This document shows, piece by piece, positions 38,920 to 47,545 of a stretch of DNA of 64,000 nucleotides (position 1 is its first letter; every line of letters begins with the position of its first letter). The position numbers and the translations under genes were made by a program. Location: contig NZ_JAVDDU010000006.1 of assembly GCF_030848505.1 (NCBI RefSeq), positions 62,001-126,000 on the forward strand. The letters are read 5' to 3'. The notes below the pieces were generated by a model. That model ran no database searches and was not told the DNA's origin. It saw only the letters and a program-made list of their open reading frames with translations. This DNA comes from Marinimicrobium hydrolyticum (GTDB lineage: Bacteria > Pseudomonadota > Gammaproteobacteria > Pseudomonadales > Cellvibrionaceae).

Positions 38920-38965
38920 TAGTATAGGCATACCAACTAAGGAAAACCGACCCGGCGGAACCGGG
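38920..38965 (+). promoter_or_regulatory. Promoter plus leader L26 before nrdB
   Basis: -10 TAGTAT (38920-38925) in GTGTGGTAGTATAGGCATA. First hairpin weak or absent. Second CCCGG-CGGAA-CCGGG (38951-38965). It ends 28 nt before the start. Confidence 0.8.
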
Positions 38966-38993
38966 AGACAAAGACGAACGAACGAGGTGATTT

Positions 38994-40241
38994 ATGTTGA
39001 GCTGGGATGATTACGAAGAAGACAATGCGCCGGAAGAGAAAGCCGAGCAGCACCCCCAACCCAAACAGCCAGAGCAGCCCGTAGCACCGGCTCAACCAGA
39101 AGTCAGTGCTCCAGCCCCAAGCCAAGCAACCCCAGTGGAGCCTTCAGAGGCCGTTAAAGCCGCCCGTGAGTCGCTGGAAGGCTTAGACCCTACACCTGGT
39201 CTGGAAGAGCTTGAAATGGGCGCAGCGCGCATTGAGGTGGACGATAAGCGCATGATCAACTGCCGGGCAGACCTGAACCAGCTGGTGCCCTTCAAATACG
39301 ATTGGGCTTGGCAGAAGTACCTGGACGGGTGTGCGAACCACTGGATGCCGCAAGAGGTGAACATGACCGCGGATATCGCTATGTGGAAAAGCGCCGATGG
39401 TCTCAGTGAAGACGAGCGCCGAATTGTAAAACGCAGCCTGGGTTACTTCTCTACCGCCGACTCTCTGGTGGCCAATAACCTGGTGCTGGCGATTTATCGA
39501 TTGATTACCAACCCTGAGTGCCGTCAATACATTCTGCGTCAAGCCTTTGAAGAGGCTATTCATACCCATGCGTACCAGTACTGTATTGAATCCCTGGGCA
39601 TGGATGAGACAGAAGTATTCAATATGTACCGGGAGCTACCGAGCGTGGCCAACAAAGCCGCCTGGAGCATTAAGCACACCAAGACCCTGGAAGACCCCAC
39701 CTTTACCACGGGCACCCCTGAGACGGATCAGGAGCTACTGCGCAATCTGATTGCCTTCTATGCGGTAACCGAGGGGATATTCTTTTACTGCGGCTTCAGT
39801 CAGATTCTGTCCATGGGACGCCGTAACAAGATGACCGGTGTGGCTGAGCAGTTCCAATACATTTTGCGCGATGAGTCGATGCACCTGAATTTTGGGATCG
39901 ATGTCATTAATCAGATCAAGCTGGAGAACCCACACTTGTGGACGCCTGAGTTCCAGCAGGAAGTGACCCAAATGATTGTTGAGGGAGCAGAGCTGGAGAT
40001 AGCGTACGCTCGCGATAGTATGCCGCGCGGTGTGCTGGGCATGAATGCCAAGATGATGGAAGAGTACTTGCAGTTCATTGCCAATCGTCGCTTGTCGCAG
40101 CTAGGCTTGGCTCAGGTGTACGAGGGAGCACAAAACCCGTTCCCCTGGATGAGTGAGATTATGGACTTGCGCAAGGAAAAGAACTTCTTTGAAACCCGCG
40201 TGATCGAATACCAGTCAGGGGGGGCTCTTAGCTGGGAGTAG
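38994..40241 (+). CDS. nrdB: Class Ia ribonucleotide reductase, beta subunit
   Basis: 415 residues, ATG after GAGGTGATTT. The beta subunit supplies the di-iron/tyrosyl radical for dNTP synthesis. All ligands are visible: Asp156 (YFSTAD), Glu187 and His190 (FEEAIH), Tyr194 (HTHAY, the radical), Glu260 (VTEGIFFY), and Glu294 and His297 (DESMH). Residues 10-55 form a Pro/Glu-rich tail typical of the MLSWDD-type gammaproteobacterial enzymes. No nrdA is in the window, so it must work with an alpha subunit from elsewhere. It is the last gene under the array leader. Confidence 0.93.
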   Translation: MLSWDDYEEDNAPEEKAEQHPQPKQPEQPVAPAQPEVSAPAPSQATPVEPSEAVKAARESLEGLDPTPGLEELEMGAARIEVDDKRMINCRADLNQLVPFKYDWAWQKYLDGCANHWMPQEVNMTADIAMWKSADGLSEDERRIVKRSLGYFSTADSLVANNLVLAIYRLITNPECRQYILRQAFEEAIHTHAYQYCIESLGMDETEVFNMYRELPSVANKAAWSIKHTKTLEDPTFTTGTPETDQELLRNLIAFYAVTEGIFFYCGFSQILSMGRRNKMTGVAEQFQYILRDESMHLNFGIDVINQIKLENPHLWTPEFQQEVTQMIVEGAELEIAYARDSMPRGVLGMNAKMMEEYLQFIANRRLSQLGLAQVYEGAQNPFPWMSEIMDLRKEKNFFETRVIEYQSGGALSWE

Positions 40242-40332
40242 AACAGGGGACATAGTGCCGAAGTAGGATATTTGTTGCAAACTAAGATATATATTCGATA
40301 GAGCCCCCGTAATACAACACCTTCCTTGAAAG

Positions 40333-40384
40333 TTAGACCTTCCATATTCTGCAGCAGTTTTGTTGCAGAATATGGAAGGTCTAA
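40333..40384. repeat. Perfect 21-bp inverted repeat before the recombinase operon
   Basis: TTAGACCTTCCATATTCTGCA (40333-40353) and its exact inverse (40364-40384), separated by 10 nt. GTTGCA motifs recur around it (40275, 40363, 40411, 40472). It is a candidate recombination site of the adjacent integrases, or a terminator for nrdB. Confidence 0.7.
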
Positions 40385-40479
40385 TAATTTCCTTTCCGAA
40401 CATTTCGTGTTGCACTTTTACCCAAAAGATCTAGTATAGAGGCATAATATTATCTCTATAACTTCTTGGTGTTGCAGTA

Positions 40480-41703
40480 ATGTCAGATAAATTTCGGGTC
40501 GTTGAGACCGAGTTTTCGTGGCTGAACAGCTACAATTTCCCGTTGATCGTTATCAACGATGAAGTTGATATGATCAGTGCGCCATACTTGATAGGTTTGC
40601 TCAATAAAAACTTATCTCTTGGCACGATTCGACTGAAGGCATTTGGAATTGTGATGTTCTACCGTTTCTGCGAAGCAGAGAAAATCGACTTTCCGAAAAT
40701 GATGATGAGCCTGACCAACTTTAAAATCGGTCAAATTGAAGCGTTGTCTGCATACTTAAAAGCCAAACAAGATACTGGTGAGCTCGTCGAGGAGCAGACA
40801 TACAAAGCCAGAATCATCGCCATCAAAGCCTTCATCTTTTACTGGTGGGATACTTACCAAAGTAGAGCATCCAATGACGCTAATAAATTAAGGCACGCCA
40901 AAGATAAGCGTGAGGTCATGGTAAATTCATTTGCACTAGAGTTGAATGTGCCTTGGCACTCAGCAAGTAAGACACACATTGGCTTAGAGCCAGAATTACG
41001 CGCGCTCTTCTGGGAGATCATTAACCCGTACAGCACACTAAATCCTTTTAAGTATGAGCCTACGAAGTGGCGAAATTATGTGGTGTTTATAACGCTTGGA
41101 TTAGGTGGAAACCGTCGCGGAGAATCGACCTTATTACGCATCCAAGACGTTCAGACTACCGGCAGAGAGAAATTCTTTGAAGTCGTTAAAGACCCAAAAA
41201 AAGTTGCTGCGAAGACTGGCCATAAAATTAACCCTTCCGTAAAAACAAAGGGGCGAAAAGTTGCCCTATCAGAAGATATAGCTGACATATTCAGACACTA
41301 CATCACGAAAGAGAGGAAGAAATTTAAAGGGCATCTCAAGAGTGACTTCCTGTTTCTATCGACCAGAGGAGGAAAGCCTTTATCCCTTCAAGCTGTAAAC
41401 AGAATGACTGAGAAGATCATAGAGGCTTATCCAGCGTTTAAGGACGCACTCTCCCCTCACAGATTGCGTAATACCTACCATGATCTATTATATGACTCAT
41501 TGGATAACTCACCGGAGCAGGCCGATTTATCTCCCATGATGAAACAAGCAATGAAGAAACGCTTACAAGAATATGCAGGTGGTTGGTCACCGGGCAGCAA
41601 GATGACAGATCAATACCCTGCAGGATCAATTGAGAGAAAGGTATGGGATCGCACTGTTGCTTTACAGAAGGACGCGTTAGGTGAGCTAGAAAATGGAGAA
41701 TAA
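40480..41703 (+). CDS. Tyrosine recombinase 1 of a three-recombinase operon
   Basis: 407 residues. SAM-like N-terminal core-binding domain (about 40-180) and catalytic domain with Arg in LGGNRRGESTLLRIQDV, Lys in VKTKGRKVALSE, the HxxR box LSPHRLRNTYH, and GGWSPGSKMTDQYP carrying the nucleophilic Tyr. The next gene starts before its stop. Visibly more A+T-rich than the array. In layout it corresponds to TnpA of Tn554 or the first recombinase (GmtY) of the Gamma-Mobile-Trio; the latter name is from recall. Confidence 0.85.
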   Translation: MSDKFRVVETEFSWLNSYNFPLIVINDEVDMISAPYLIGLLNKNLSLGTIRLKAFGIVMFYRFCEAEKIDFPKMMMSLTNFKIGQIEALSAYLKAKQDTGELVEEQTYKARIIAIKAFIFYWWDTYQSRASNDANKLRHAKDKREVMVNSFALELNVPWHSASKTHIGLEPELRALFWEIINPYSTLNPFKYEPTKWRNYVVFITLGLGGNRRGESTLLRIQDVQTTGREKFFEVVKDPKKVAAKTGHKINPSVKTKGRKVALSEDIADIFRHYITKERKKFKGHLKSDFLFLSTRGGKPLSLQAVNRMTEKIIEAYPAFKDALSPHRLRNTYHDLLYDSLDNSPEQADLSPMMKQAMKKRLQEYAGGWSPGSKMTDQYPAGSIERKVWDRTVALQKDALGELENGE

Positions 41704-43411
41704 CGTAGCGGGCATCCACCAAAATGACGAGCTAATTGTTAATGAAAGTGGCCAAGTAACACCCGTTACTCCCGAACACGACCGTTATATCATTAATCGC
41801 TTAGGCTACAAGATCGAGGTCAAAAATGAGCGTGGCGAATGGCTAGATCGAATCACTATTGTTGACGACAACGGGTCAGCGACACACATTCATGGGCTAG
41901 CTGATCTAGCCACAAAAGACGAGGACCTAAACTATGTGTTGACCTCGATGATCAATCGAGCCTTATTTGTCTATTTGCCAACGACTGTAAAAGACTACTT
42001 GTTGGCTCTGAATATCTTTGTTAAAGAATTTAACAATGCCGATGAAAGCGTTGATAAGACAATCGAAAACGTACTTACGAAGGCAGCCTCTGGCCATTAC
42101 GCGAACCAACTGACTATCCGCCGTTCGGTCACTGTCATGAAGCACCTTGTCGGCTACCTTGTAGCTTATGAGCACCCAAACTTGGAAATTGACCGCGCAC
42201 AAGAATTAGCCGGAGCTAGGGTTGGGGACCCTCAAAACAACTACGCAAAACTATTCTTAATGGATGATTCCTACGGTCCATTTACCCGCGAGGAGATGGG
42301 TGTTATCCAAGCAGCCTTGGATGACGATGATTTAGCCATGCCTCTAGAATGTCGCGTCATAAGTCAGTTGTGTTTTGAGTGGGGCCTTCGACCTATTCAA
42401 ATCAGCTTACTCAAGGAAGACGACTTTCATTACAATCCTCAGAGCGACATCTATTGGTTGAATGTACCACGAGTCAAACAGAAGCATCGAAACCGAAGAA
42501 GTCAGTTTAAAAAGCGGCTACTCAGCAATCGTCTCGGGCAGTTAATTCAACAGATGATCGACGGGAACGCTTGGATTAAAACTTATTACGGCGTAAACGA
42601 CATGCCATTGTTTCAACGTCGATTTTCCCGCTACCTTAACGAAGACAATGGATTAATCAAGGTAAATGACACAAATGTTTTAAATCCACACCGACCTAAA
42701 TACGGTACAGAAAAAGACAGCTTTAGCTTTCATGTCAACACGTTCACCGTCAATCGTCGAATGCATGAGCTAGAAGCGTATCTTCCACTTTCACCTCGCA
42801 CAGGCAATCCCTTCAACATTACCGCCTACCGTTTCCGCTATACGCTCGGAACGGCGTCTGTGACTCAAGGCATGACTGCTGAGGAAGTGGCAGAGCGTCT
42901 CGATCACTCAGGAACGACGACAGTCAAACACTACTTCAAAAACACTGAAGAACTGTGGGAAGTAATTCAGGAAGCCACCACCTCACGGATGGAGCAAGGT
43001 CACTTCGTGGCGAAATTTATGACCAAAGAACCGGAAGGTAAAAATATCTACAGTGTGGATATTACAGAGCGAACCACATTCACTTCAGTCGGCAAGTGCC
43101 ACAAGGGGTCTGCCTGTCATTTAGAGCCTGCTGTTGCATGTTATAGCTGCTCGGAGTTCAAACCAAATGAAAACTTAGAAGGTCACAAAAGAGCTAAAAG
43201 CGTGATTATAGAGGCGCGCTCACGCTCACAATCTCAATCATCAGTAGGCGAGATTCAGCATATCTTTGATGACGCACTGGTTGGCGTAGAGGCAGCAATT
43301 ATTCATGTAGAAAAGGCAGGGGATGTCGTAGGTATCTATGACTGTAAACCTAAGGACATAAAAATTGGTTCAATTATTCCAACCTTAGAGCTGGGGCACT
43401 CTGATGAATGA
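41693..43411 (+). CDS. Tyrosine recombinase 2 with C-terminal Cys cluster
   Basis: 572 residues, overlapping its neighbours by 11 and 8 bp. Catalytic residues: Arg in FEWGLRPIQISLL, RxxR-type box in ITAYRFRYTLGT, and LDHSGTTTVKHYFK with the Tyr. After the catalytic domain there is a zinc-finger-like cluster (GKCHKGSACHLEPAVACYSC). Corresponds by position to TnpB of Tn554-like elements. It probably acts only together with the other two recombinases. Confidence 0.8.
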   Translation: MENNVAGIHQNDELIVNESGQVTPVTPEHDRYIINRLGYKIEVKNERGEWLDRITIVDDNGSATHIHGLADLATKDEDLNYVLTSMINRALFVYLPTTVKDYLLALNIFVKEFNNADESVDKTIENVLTKAASGHYANQLTIRRSVTVMKHLVGYLVAYEHPNLEIDRAQELAGARVGDPQNNYAKLFLMDDSYGPFTREEMGVIQAALDDDDLAMPLECRVISQLCFEWGLRPIQISLLKEDDFHYNPQSDIYWLNVPRVKQKHRNRRSQFKKRLLSNRLGQLIQQMIDGNAWIKTYYGVNDMPLFQRRFSRYLNEDNGLIKVNDTNVLNPHRPKYGTEKDSFSFHVNTFTVNRRMHELEAYLPLSPRTGNPFNITAYRFRYTLGTASVTQGMTAEEVAERLDHSGTTTVKHYFKNTEELWEVIQEATTSRMEQGHFVAKFMTKEPEGKNIYSVDITERTTFTSVGKCHKGSACHLEPAVACYSCSEFKPNENLEGHKRAKSVIIEARSRSQSQSSVGEIQHIFDDALVGVEAAIIHVEKAGDVVGIYDCKPKDIKIGSIIPTLELGHSDE

Positions 43412-46097
43412 GCTAATCCAATTCCCAAAAGCCCGAGAGCTCGCAGCAGGATCGAGAGTTGAGGAGTACATCTATCATGCGATTGATCGGTTTGAAGAAC
43501 TAAAGAAATTCAAGTTATTTCGCAACGATACTGAATGGGAGGATGAAAGCTGGTACTACCAAGCGAACGGAGGTGCAAGTATCGCTCTATGCAAGTCAGA
43601 TAAGGAACGTGATGCCCCTGAATTGATCAGTTCATTGAAAACGTACCTCACTTACTACATTTTTGATCGTCGCCTTAAAGGCTCGCTACCAACAATATCA
43701 AACCATGCTTATGGTTTCAGGGTAATAATTCAGCGAACAGGAATTAAAACACTCAATGACTTAAATCAGGATGTATACAACGCCTTTTTGAGCAGCATGG
43801 ATCACATCGCAACGCGCTCGCAGGCTGGAGCTATAACAAGTGCTAACGCAGTTATCCGCTGGCTTCAAGAGCGCGATCTACTTACAACGCTTATAGATCT
43901 AGCACGACCACCATCGCTATCACAATTGCCTGCGATCAGGGAAAAAATGCCTTCACGCGACTTGGTGCAAGCCATCCTAGATGCTAAATGGAAGGTAGCA
44001 GAAACGGAAAATGATTCCATGTTTTGGGAGTACGACATGATTTCCGTGTTGGCACAGTCGCTTCAATACGGTTTAGGATTGCGCATTGGTGAGGTGTTAC
44101 GCCTACCCTCCGATCCAATTAAATACGCTGACGGAAAGATGTACTTTGTCGCCTGGACCGAGAAGGGCACCGCACCTCTCGCACGATACGTTCCCACTGA
44201 GTGGCGTGAAGTATTTGAACACACGATCAGCGAGATTAAGCGCATTACAGAACCATACCGAAAACGTGCAAAAGAACTTGAGGATTTCGGTCGATTATCT
44301 GAGGTGGAGAAACGTCTCAAGGATTTTCATGATGAAAAGCAGAGGGACAAAGAACGTAAATTGGCCAAACTTGAAGAGCTCCTTACTGAAAAGCGACGAC
44401 AAGCGGAGGTTGATTGGTCAACGAACATGCGCGACGTAATCGATCCAGATCGATACTATTCAGTTAGCGAAACAAGAGACCTGATGCCTATCCAGGTAAC
44501 GTCGGATTCTTACGCCAACCGATTAGCAAAGCGTTGTTTTGAATCAGCCGGTTTGACCTTTCAAGAAGACCCTACCGACACCTCGCGATGGACAAGATAC
44601 CGAATAAAAGGATCCGCAATTCAGGATTGTATAACTCAGCATATAGCCTTTCGATCAACAAACCTAATCGACCTGGAGATGTTAGAAATTATCCACGAGC
44701 GCAAATTCACCTGGGAGTCAAAAGAAAATTCAGAACTTTCTAAGCGGCTTATAAAGGGGTCCTCAGGAGGGAGCTTCAGAACCTTTACAATGAGAGGGGC
44801 AACCAACTTTAATAAAAGGGGATGTAATCGCGCAACATTAACAAAGAAAAGCGCCATCGAAATCATTGAACTTACTTGCGGCGGCGGATTTGACACATCT
44901 AAATGGATAGACATCCCAACCTTCGCTCGAATGTTTGATGACGATTTTTATACAGCTGGATCTTTGGCCATCATGGCGGGGCCAAACAACAGAGGCCGAA
45001 TTCCAGAAGGCTTGGTTATTACAGATCGAAAGGTGGATTACTGGTCGAAAACAAGCAAAGACAGGTCCGGAATCTGGCGCTACATGAAATGTAGAGGTTA
45101 TTTGATCGAACAAGAATCCATTCACAATTTTATCCTTGCTCGCTTCAAAAGAATTAACCTTAATATCGAGCAAGAAATCCATTCGGAACCTTTGGATCTT
45201 GATGAATCGCGCAACGCTGAGCTTGCAGTTGTTATTGACTCAGAAAGCTTTCGTATCAAACAGAAGGTTTCTGATTACTTAATGCTGGCAGGCCTAAAGA
45301 ACAATAACGGTGGGCAAAAACTTATTCCTAGCATCATTTCTTACAGTAGCATCCACTACTCATTCAAGGGCGGAGGAAGATCAAATATAGATGGTTTATT
45401 CCAGCGCTATGACGTTTCCAATGATGTGTCCCTAACTAAAGAATTCCAGACACATAAAGGTCGTCACTGGAAAACAACTAGCTTATTCCGATCAGGAGCT
45501 TCGGGTGAAGTAGTTAATCTGTGGATGGGCCGCGACCCTTCTCAAGGATCGCAATATGATCACAACACAGATCATGATAGAGCGAAGAAAATCAAAGAAG
45601 CAATGAAAAATGACTCACATCGATTTGTAGGTCACATCGCTTCCAAGTTGCGACAACTGGAAGAGCATGATGCGCAAGAAGATCTAATTGATGACTACCT
45701 AGATTCCGAGATTCATGTTGTTCAACACAGTCCAACTGGCATGTGCACACGCGAACTTGCCATTAAGCCTTGCGACATCACAATGCGCTGCTTAAACGGA
45801 AAAGATGGAAAAGGCTGCAAGAACTTCATGTTTGATCTTGCAGATATTGGTCAGGTAGAGCGTCTGACAGCATGGCTTGATCAAGAGCAACGTGAAGTAA
45901 CCCGCCTAGAGAGCTTAAGAGAAAAAGGTTATGCAGGCGCACAGATGCATTTAGACGCTAAAGTACCAGCACTTAAGAATGCCAAAATTGTGTTGCAGGC
46001 ACATAAAGTAAAGAGTGAAATGCTGGAAACCGAGATCCGTCCCTTCCGAATTGATGGAAGCGACCCGAGTGACTGCCCTTTTGAGTGTGGTGAGTAA
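43404..46097 (+). CDS. Large recombinase 3 (GmtZ/VPA1269-like?)
   Basis: 897 residues. A tyrosine recombinase-like core: GLGLRIGEVLRLPSD (first Arg), and later THKGRHWKTTSLFRSG and WMGRDPSQGSQYDH (His/Arg and Tyr regions), separated by a long charged insert (about 290-340, coiled coil). C-terminal Cys cluster MCTRELAIKPC...MRCLNGKDGKGC. Large third recombinases of this type define the gammaproteobacterial trio elements; the specific name is from memory and should be checked. Confidence 0.65.
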   Translation: MNELIQFPKARELAAGSRVEEYIYHAIDRFEELKKFKLFRNDTEWEDESWYYQANGGASIALCKSDKERDAPELISSLKTYLTYYIFDRRLKGSLPTISNHAYGFRVIIQRTGIKTLNDLNQDVYNAFLSSMDHIATRSQAGAITSANAVIRWLQERDLLTTLIDLARPPSLSQLPAIREKMPSRDLVQAILDAKWKVAETENDSMFWEYDMISVLAQSLQYGLGLRIGEVLRLPSDPIKYADGKMYFVAWTEKGTAPLARYVPTEWREVFEHTISEIKRITEPYRKRAKELEDFGRLSEVEKRLKDFHDEKQRDKERKLAKLEELLTEKRRQAEVDWSTNMRDVIDPDRYYSVSETRDLMPIQVTSDSYANRLAKRCFESAGLTFQEDPTDTSRWTRYRIKGSAIQDCITQHIAFRSTNLIDLEMLEIIHERKFTWESKENSELSKRLIKGSSGGSFRTFTMRGATNFNKRGCNRATLTKKSAIEIIELTCGGGFDTSKWIDIPTFARMFDDDFYTAGSLAIMAGPNNRGRIPEGLVITDRKVDYWSKTSKDRSGIWRYMKCRGYLIEQESIHNFILARFKRINLNIEQEIHSEPLDLDESRNAELAVVIDSESFRIKQKVSDYLMLAGLKNNNGGQKLIPSIISYSSIHYSFKGGGRSNIDGLFQRYDVSNDVSLTKEFQTHKGRHWKTTSLFRSGASGEVVNLWMGRDPSQGSQYDHNTDHDRAKKIKEAMKNDSHRFVGHIASKLRQLEEHDAQEDLIDDYLDSEIHVVQHSPTGMCTRELAIKPCDITMRCLNGKDGKGCKNFMFDLADIGQVERLTAWLDQEQREVTRLESLREKGYAGAQMHLDAKVPALKNAKIVLQAHKVKSEMLETEIRPFRIDGSDPSDCPFECGE

Positions 46098-46099
46098 CT

Positions 46100-46519
46100 A
46101 TGGCAATGAGAAAAGACCAGAAAGAATTCGCTTTAACAATCCTGCGCCGCTTTAAGACAAAAGACCTTCCACCGAAGGATTTTGGCTGGAACTATATCGC
46201 TAACGAAGTGGGCGTTAACCGCACCACCCTTTATCGAAATGACAGCATCAGGGAAACCTATGCGCTTGTTAGAACCATAGTGTCCAAGCACAAGAAAGAA
46301 GCGCGCGGATTGAACCAGGAGCGTATCGAAAAGGGTGAGCTAGAGCACAAGATAGATACACTAAACGAGACGATCAATGATCTTGAGAAACAACTGAATC
46401 GAGAGCGTGAACGTTTAGTTTATGCGACTCTGGTCGCCCGCAAGAAAGACATAGATCCTTTGGAGTTTTTGGACAAGACGCCTCTGAGTTCCGCTATTAC
46501 AATGAAGTTTGTCTCTTGA
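46100..46519 (+). CDS. Small HTH/coiled-coil partner of the recombinases
   Basis: 139 residues, 2 bp after recombinase 3. HTH (WNYIANEVGVNRTTLYRNDS) followed by a long coiled coil (about 85-110, TLNETINDLEKQLNRERERL). Same design as TnpC of Tn554 and the small fourth component of related systems, which guides orientation or recombination. Confidence 0.7.
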   Translation: MAMRKDQKEFALTILRRFKTKDLPPKDFGWNYIANEVGVNRTTLYRNDSIRETYALVRTIVSKHKKEARGLNQERIEKGELEHKIDTLNETINDLEKQLNRERERLVYATLVARKKDIDPLEFLDKTPLSSAITMKFVS

Positions 46520-46534
46520 TTTGTTCGGTTCTCT

Positions 46535-46896
46535 TCAAGCCGACTCATGGGTCACCTTCTGGCCAGTGGAGCGGCCAACCCGGGCATAGGCTTGTACCGC
46601 AGAAGCAGGCATCCGGTTTTCGGTACTAGGCGCCGTGTCGGTATCGGCTTCTCGCCCCCGATCCCGAGCCTGCTGCCAGGCCTCCAAGTGGCGTTGCACC
46701 GCACTGGCGGTCAAGTGGGTTTGTCGGCTCAAGGGCTCCAGCACTTCCCCACCGGCCGGGCCGCACCCACTAGATCACGCTGGCCCACCAGCTGATCCTT
46801 GCAGATTCTTATGGAGGTGAGCTTGAGCAGAGCGCAACGCTCGGGGTTACGATATTGCTCTGAACGTGTGTTCCGAGCAACACTTTTTCTGACCGC
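46535..46896 (-). pseudogene. Frameshifted gene fragment
   Basis: Reverse-strand frame 1 (46896 to about 46748) reads EQYRNPERCALLKLTSIRIC, then KDQLVGQRDLVGAARPVG. It continues only after a one-base shift as EVLEPLSRQTHLTASAVQRH, then LEAWQQARDRG, ending at 46535. Together about 120 residues of plausible coding sequence. Probably broken by the frameshift near 46745. It lies directly beside the recombinase operon. Confidence 0.5.
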
Positions 46897-46938
46897 TTAC
46901 TGCCACTGGGTGCACGAGCCTCAATAGCGTAGGTAACG

Positions 46939-47284
46939 AAGTCCCCACTATTGGGTTTTAGTGTGCACGAACCTCAACAATGTGGATAGCAAAGTACTCA
47001 CTACCGGGTTTTTGGGTGCACATACCTCAACTACGTGGATAACAAAGTGTTCACTACTGGGTTTTAGGGTGCAAGTTCGACCTTTCGTCCTGACCAGATA
47101 AAGTTTGAGGGAATTTAGCGGTGACTTTCTAGACCGAGGGGCGGTGCGCAAAGCGTTCACTGCCGGGTCGCGCGTTGGCATCTGGGCGGATTCCAGACGA
47201 GAATGAGAAGACTAAGCCGGTTATCATCCATAGAACCATGCGCAAGCCTCAATAATGTCGAAACAAAGTGCTCACTACTGGGTT
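46939..47284. repeat. Second iteron cluster, inverted orientation
   Basis: Five copies of AAAGTGCTCACTACTGGGTT (46939, 46991, 47044, 47151, 47265), the reverse complement of the origin iterons. The first three lie in 53-bp repeats that also carry TGTGGATAACAAAG-type sequence, a DnaA-box-like site, and TGCACGAACCTCAA. They may titrate or handcuff Rep (incompatibility and copy control) or form a second origin. Confidence 0.8.
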
Positions 47285-47289
47285 AAGGG

Positions 47290-47541
47290 TCATTGCGATC
47301 TGGCAGTTCGCCCTCCACTTCGTTCATTGACCTGGGTCAGTATGACCGCCCAAAAAACGGCCTCGTAAGGGAAGAAGGTGCCCAGCGTGTCATCCAGCCA
47401 ATGCACCACCATCATCAGGCGATCAAATACCGGAAATATCAGCCATAAGAAGGCGACTGACACGGCAATGACCACCGGGCCAACAGCCCAGTAGGGGAAG
47501 GTGTTTTCAAGCCAAATTCTCCAGCGATAGATTAGGGGCAT
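47290..47541 (-). CDS. Small membrane protein
   Basis: 83 residues. Two hydrophobic segments (WAVGPVVIAVSVAFLWLIFP and YEAVFWAVILTQV). It starts 4 bp after the lipoprotein stop on the same strand, so the two are an operon. Function unknown. Confidence 0.6.
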   Translation of the reverse strand: MPLIYRWRIWLENTFPYWAVGPVVIAVSVAFLWLIFPVFDRLMMVVHWLDDTLGTFFPYEAVFWAVILTQVNERSGGRTARSQ

Positions 47542-47545
47542 GCGA

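Noticed and set aside
6798-38965. Leader hairpins as integron attC sites or a gene-cassette array of a superintegron
   Set aside because: They lie upstream of start codons at fixed distance, not at cassette ends; they lack the GTTRRRY/RYYYAAC boxes; and there is no integron-type integrase next to them.
6798-38965. Leader repeats as a CRISPR array
   Set aside because: Spacing is 0.3-6 kb with genes in between, and no cas genes are present.
6798-38965. CGGAA hairpins as transcription terminators
   Set aside because: No T-run follows; instead a ribosome site and start codon follow within about 20 nt.
6798-38965. CGGAA hairpins as ordinary CsrA/RsmA sites
   Set aside because: GGA is in the loop, but the ANGGA context is absent (always GCGGAAC), and the restriction to one array is unlike a host-wide CsrA regulon. 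A diverged CsrA-like partner is not excluded.
41963-45182. Reverse-strand genes across the recombinase operon
   Set aside because: All overlap well-supported recombinase coding regions and show no start signals.
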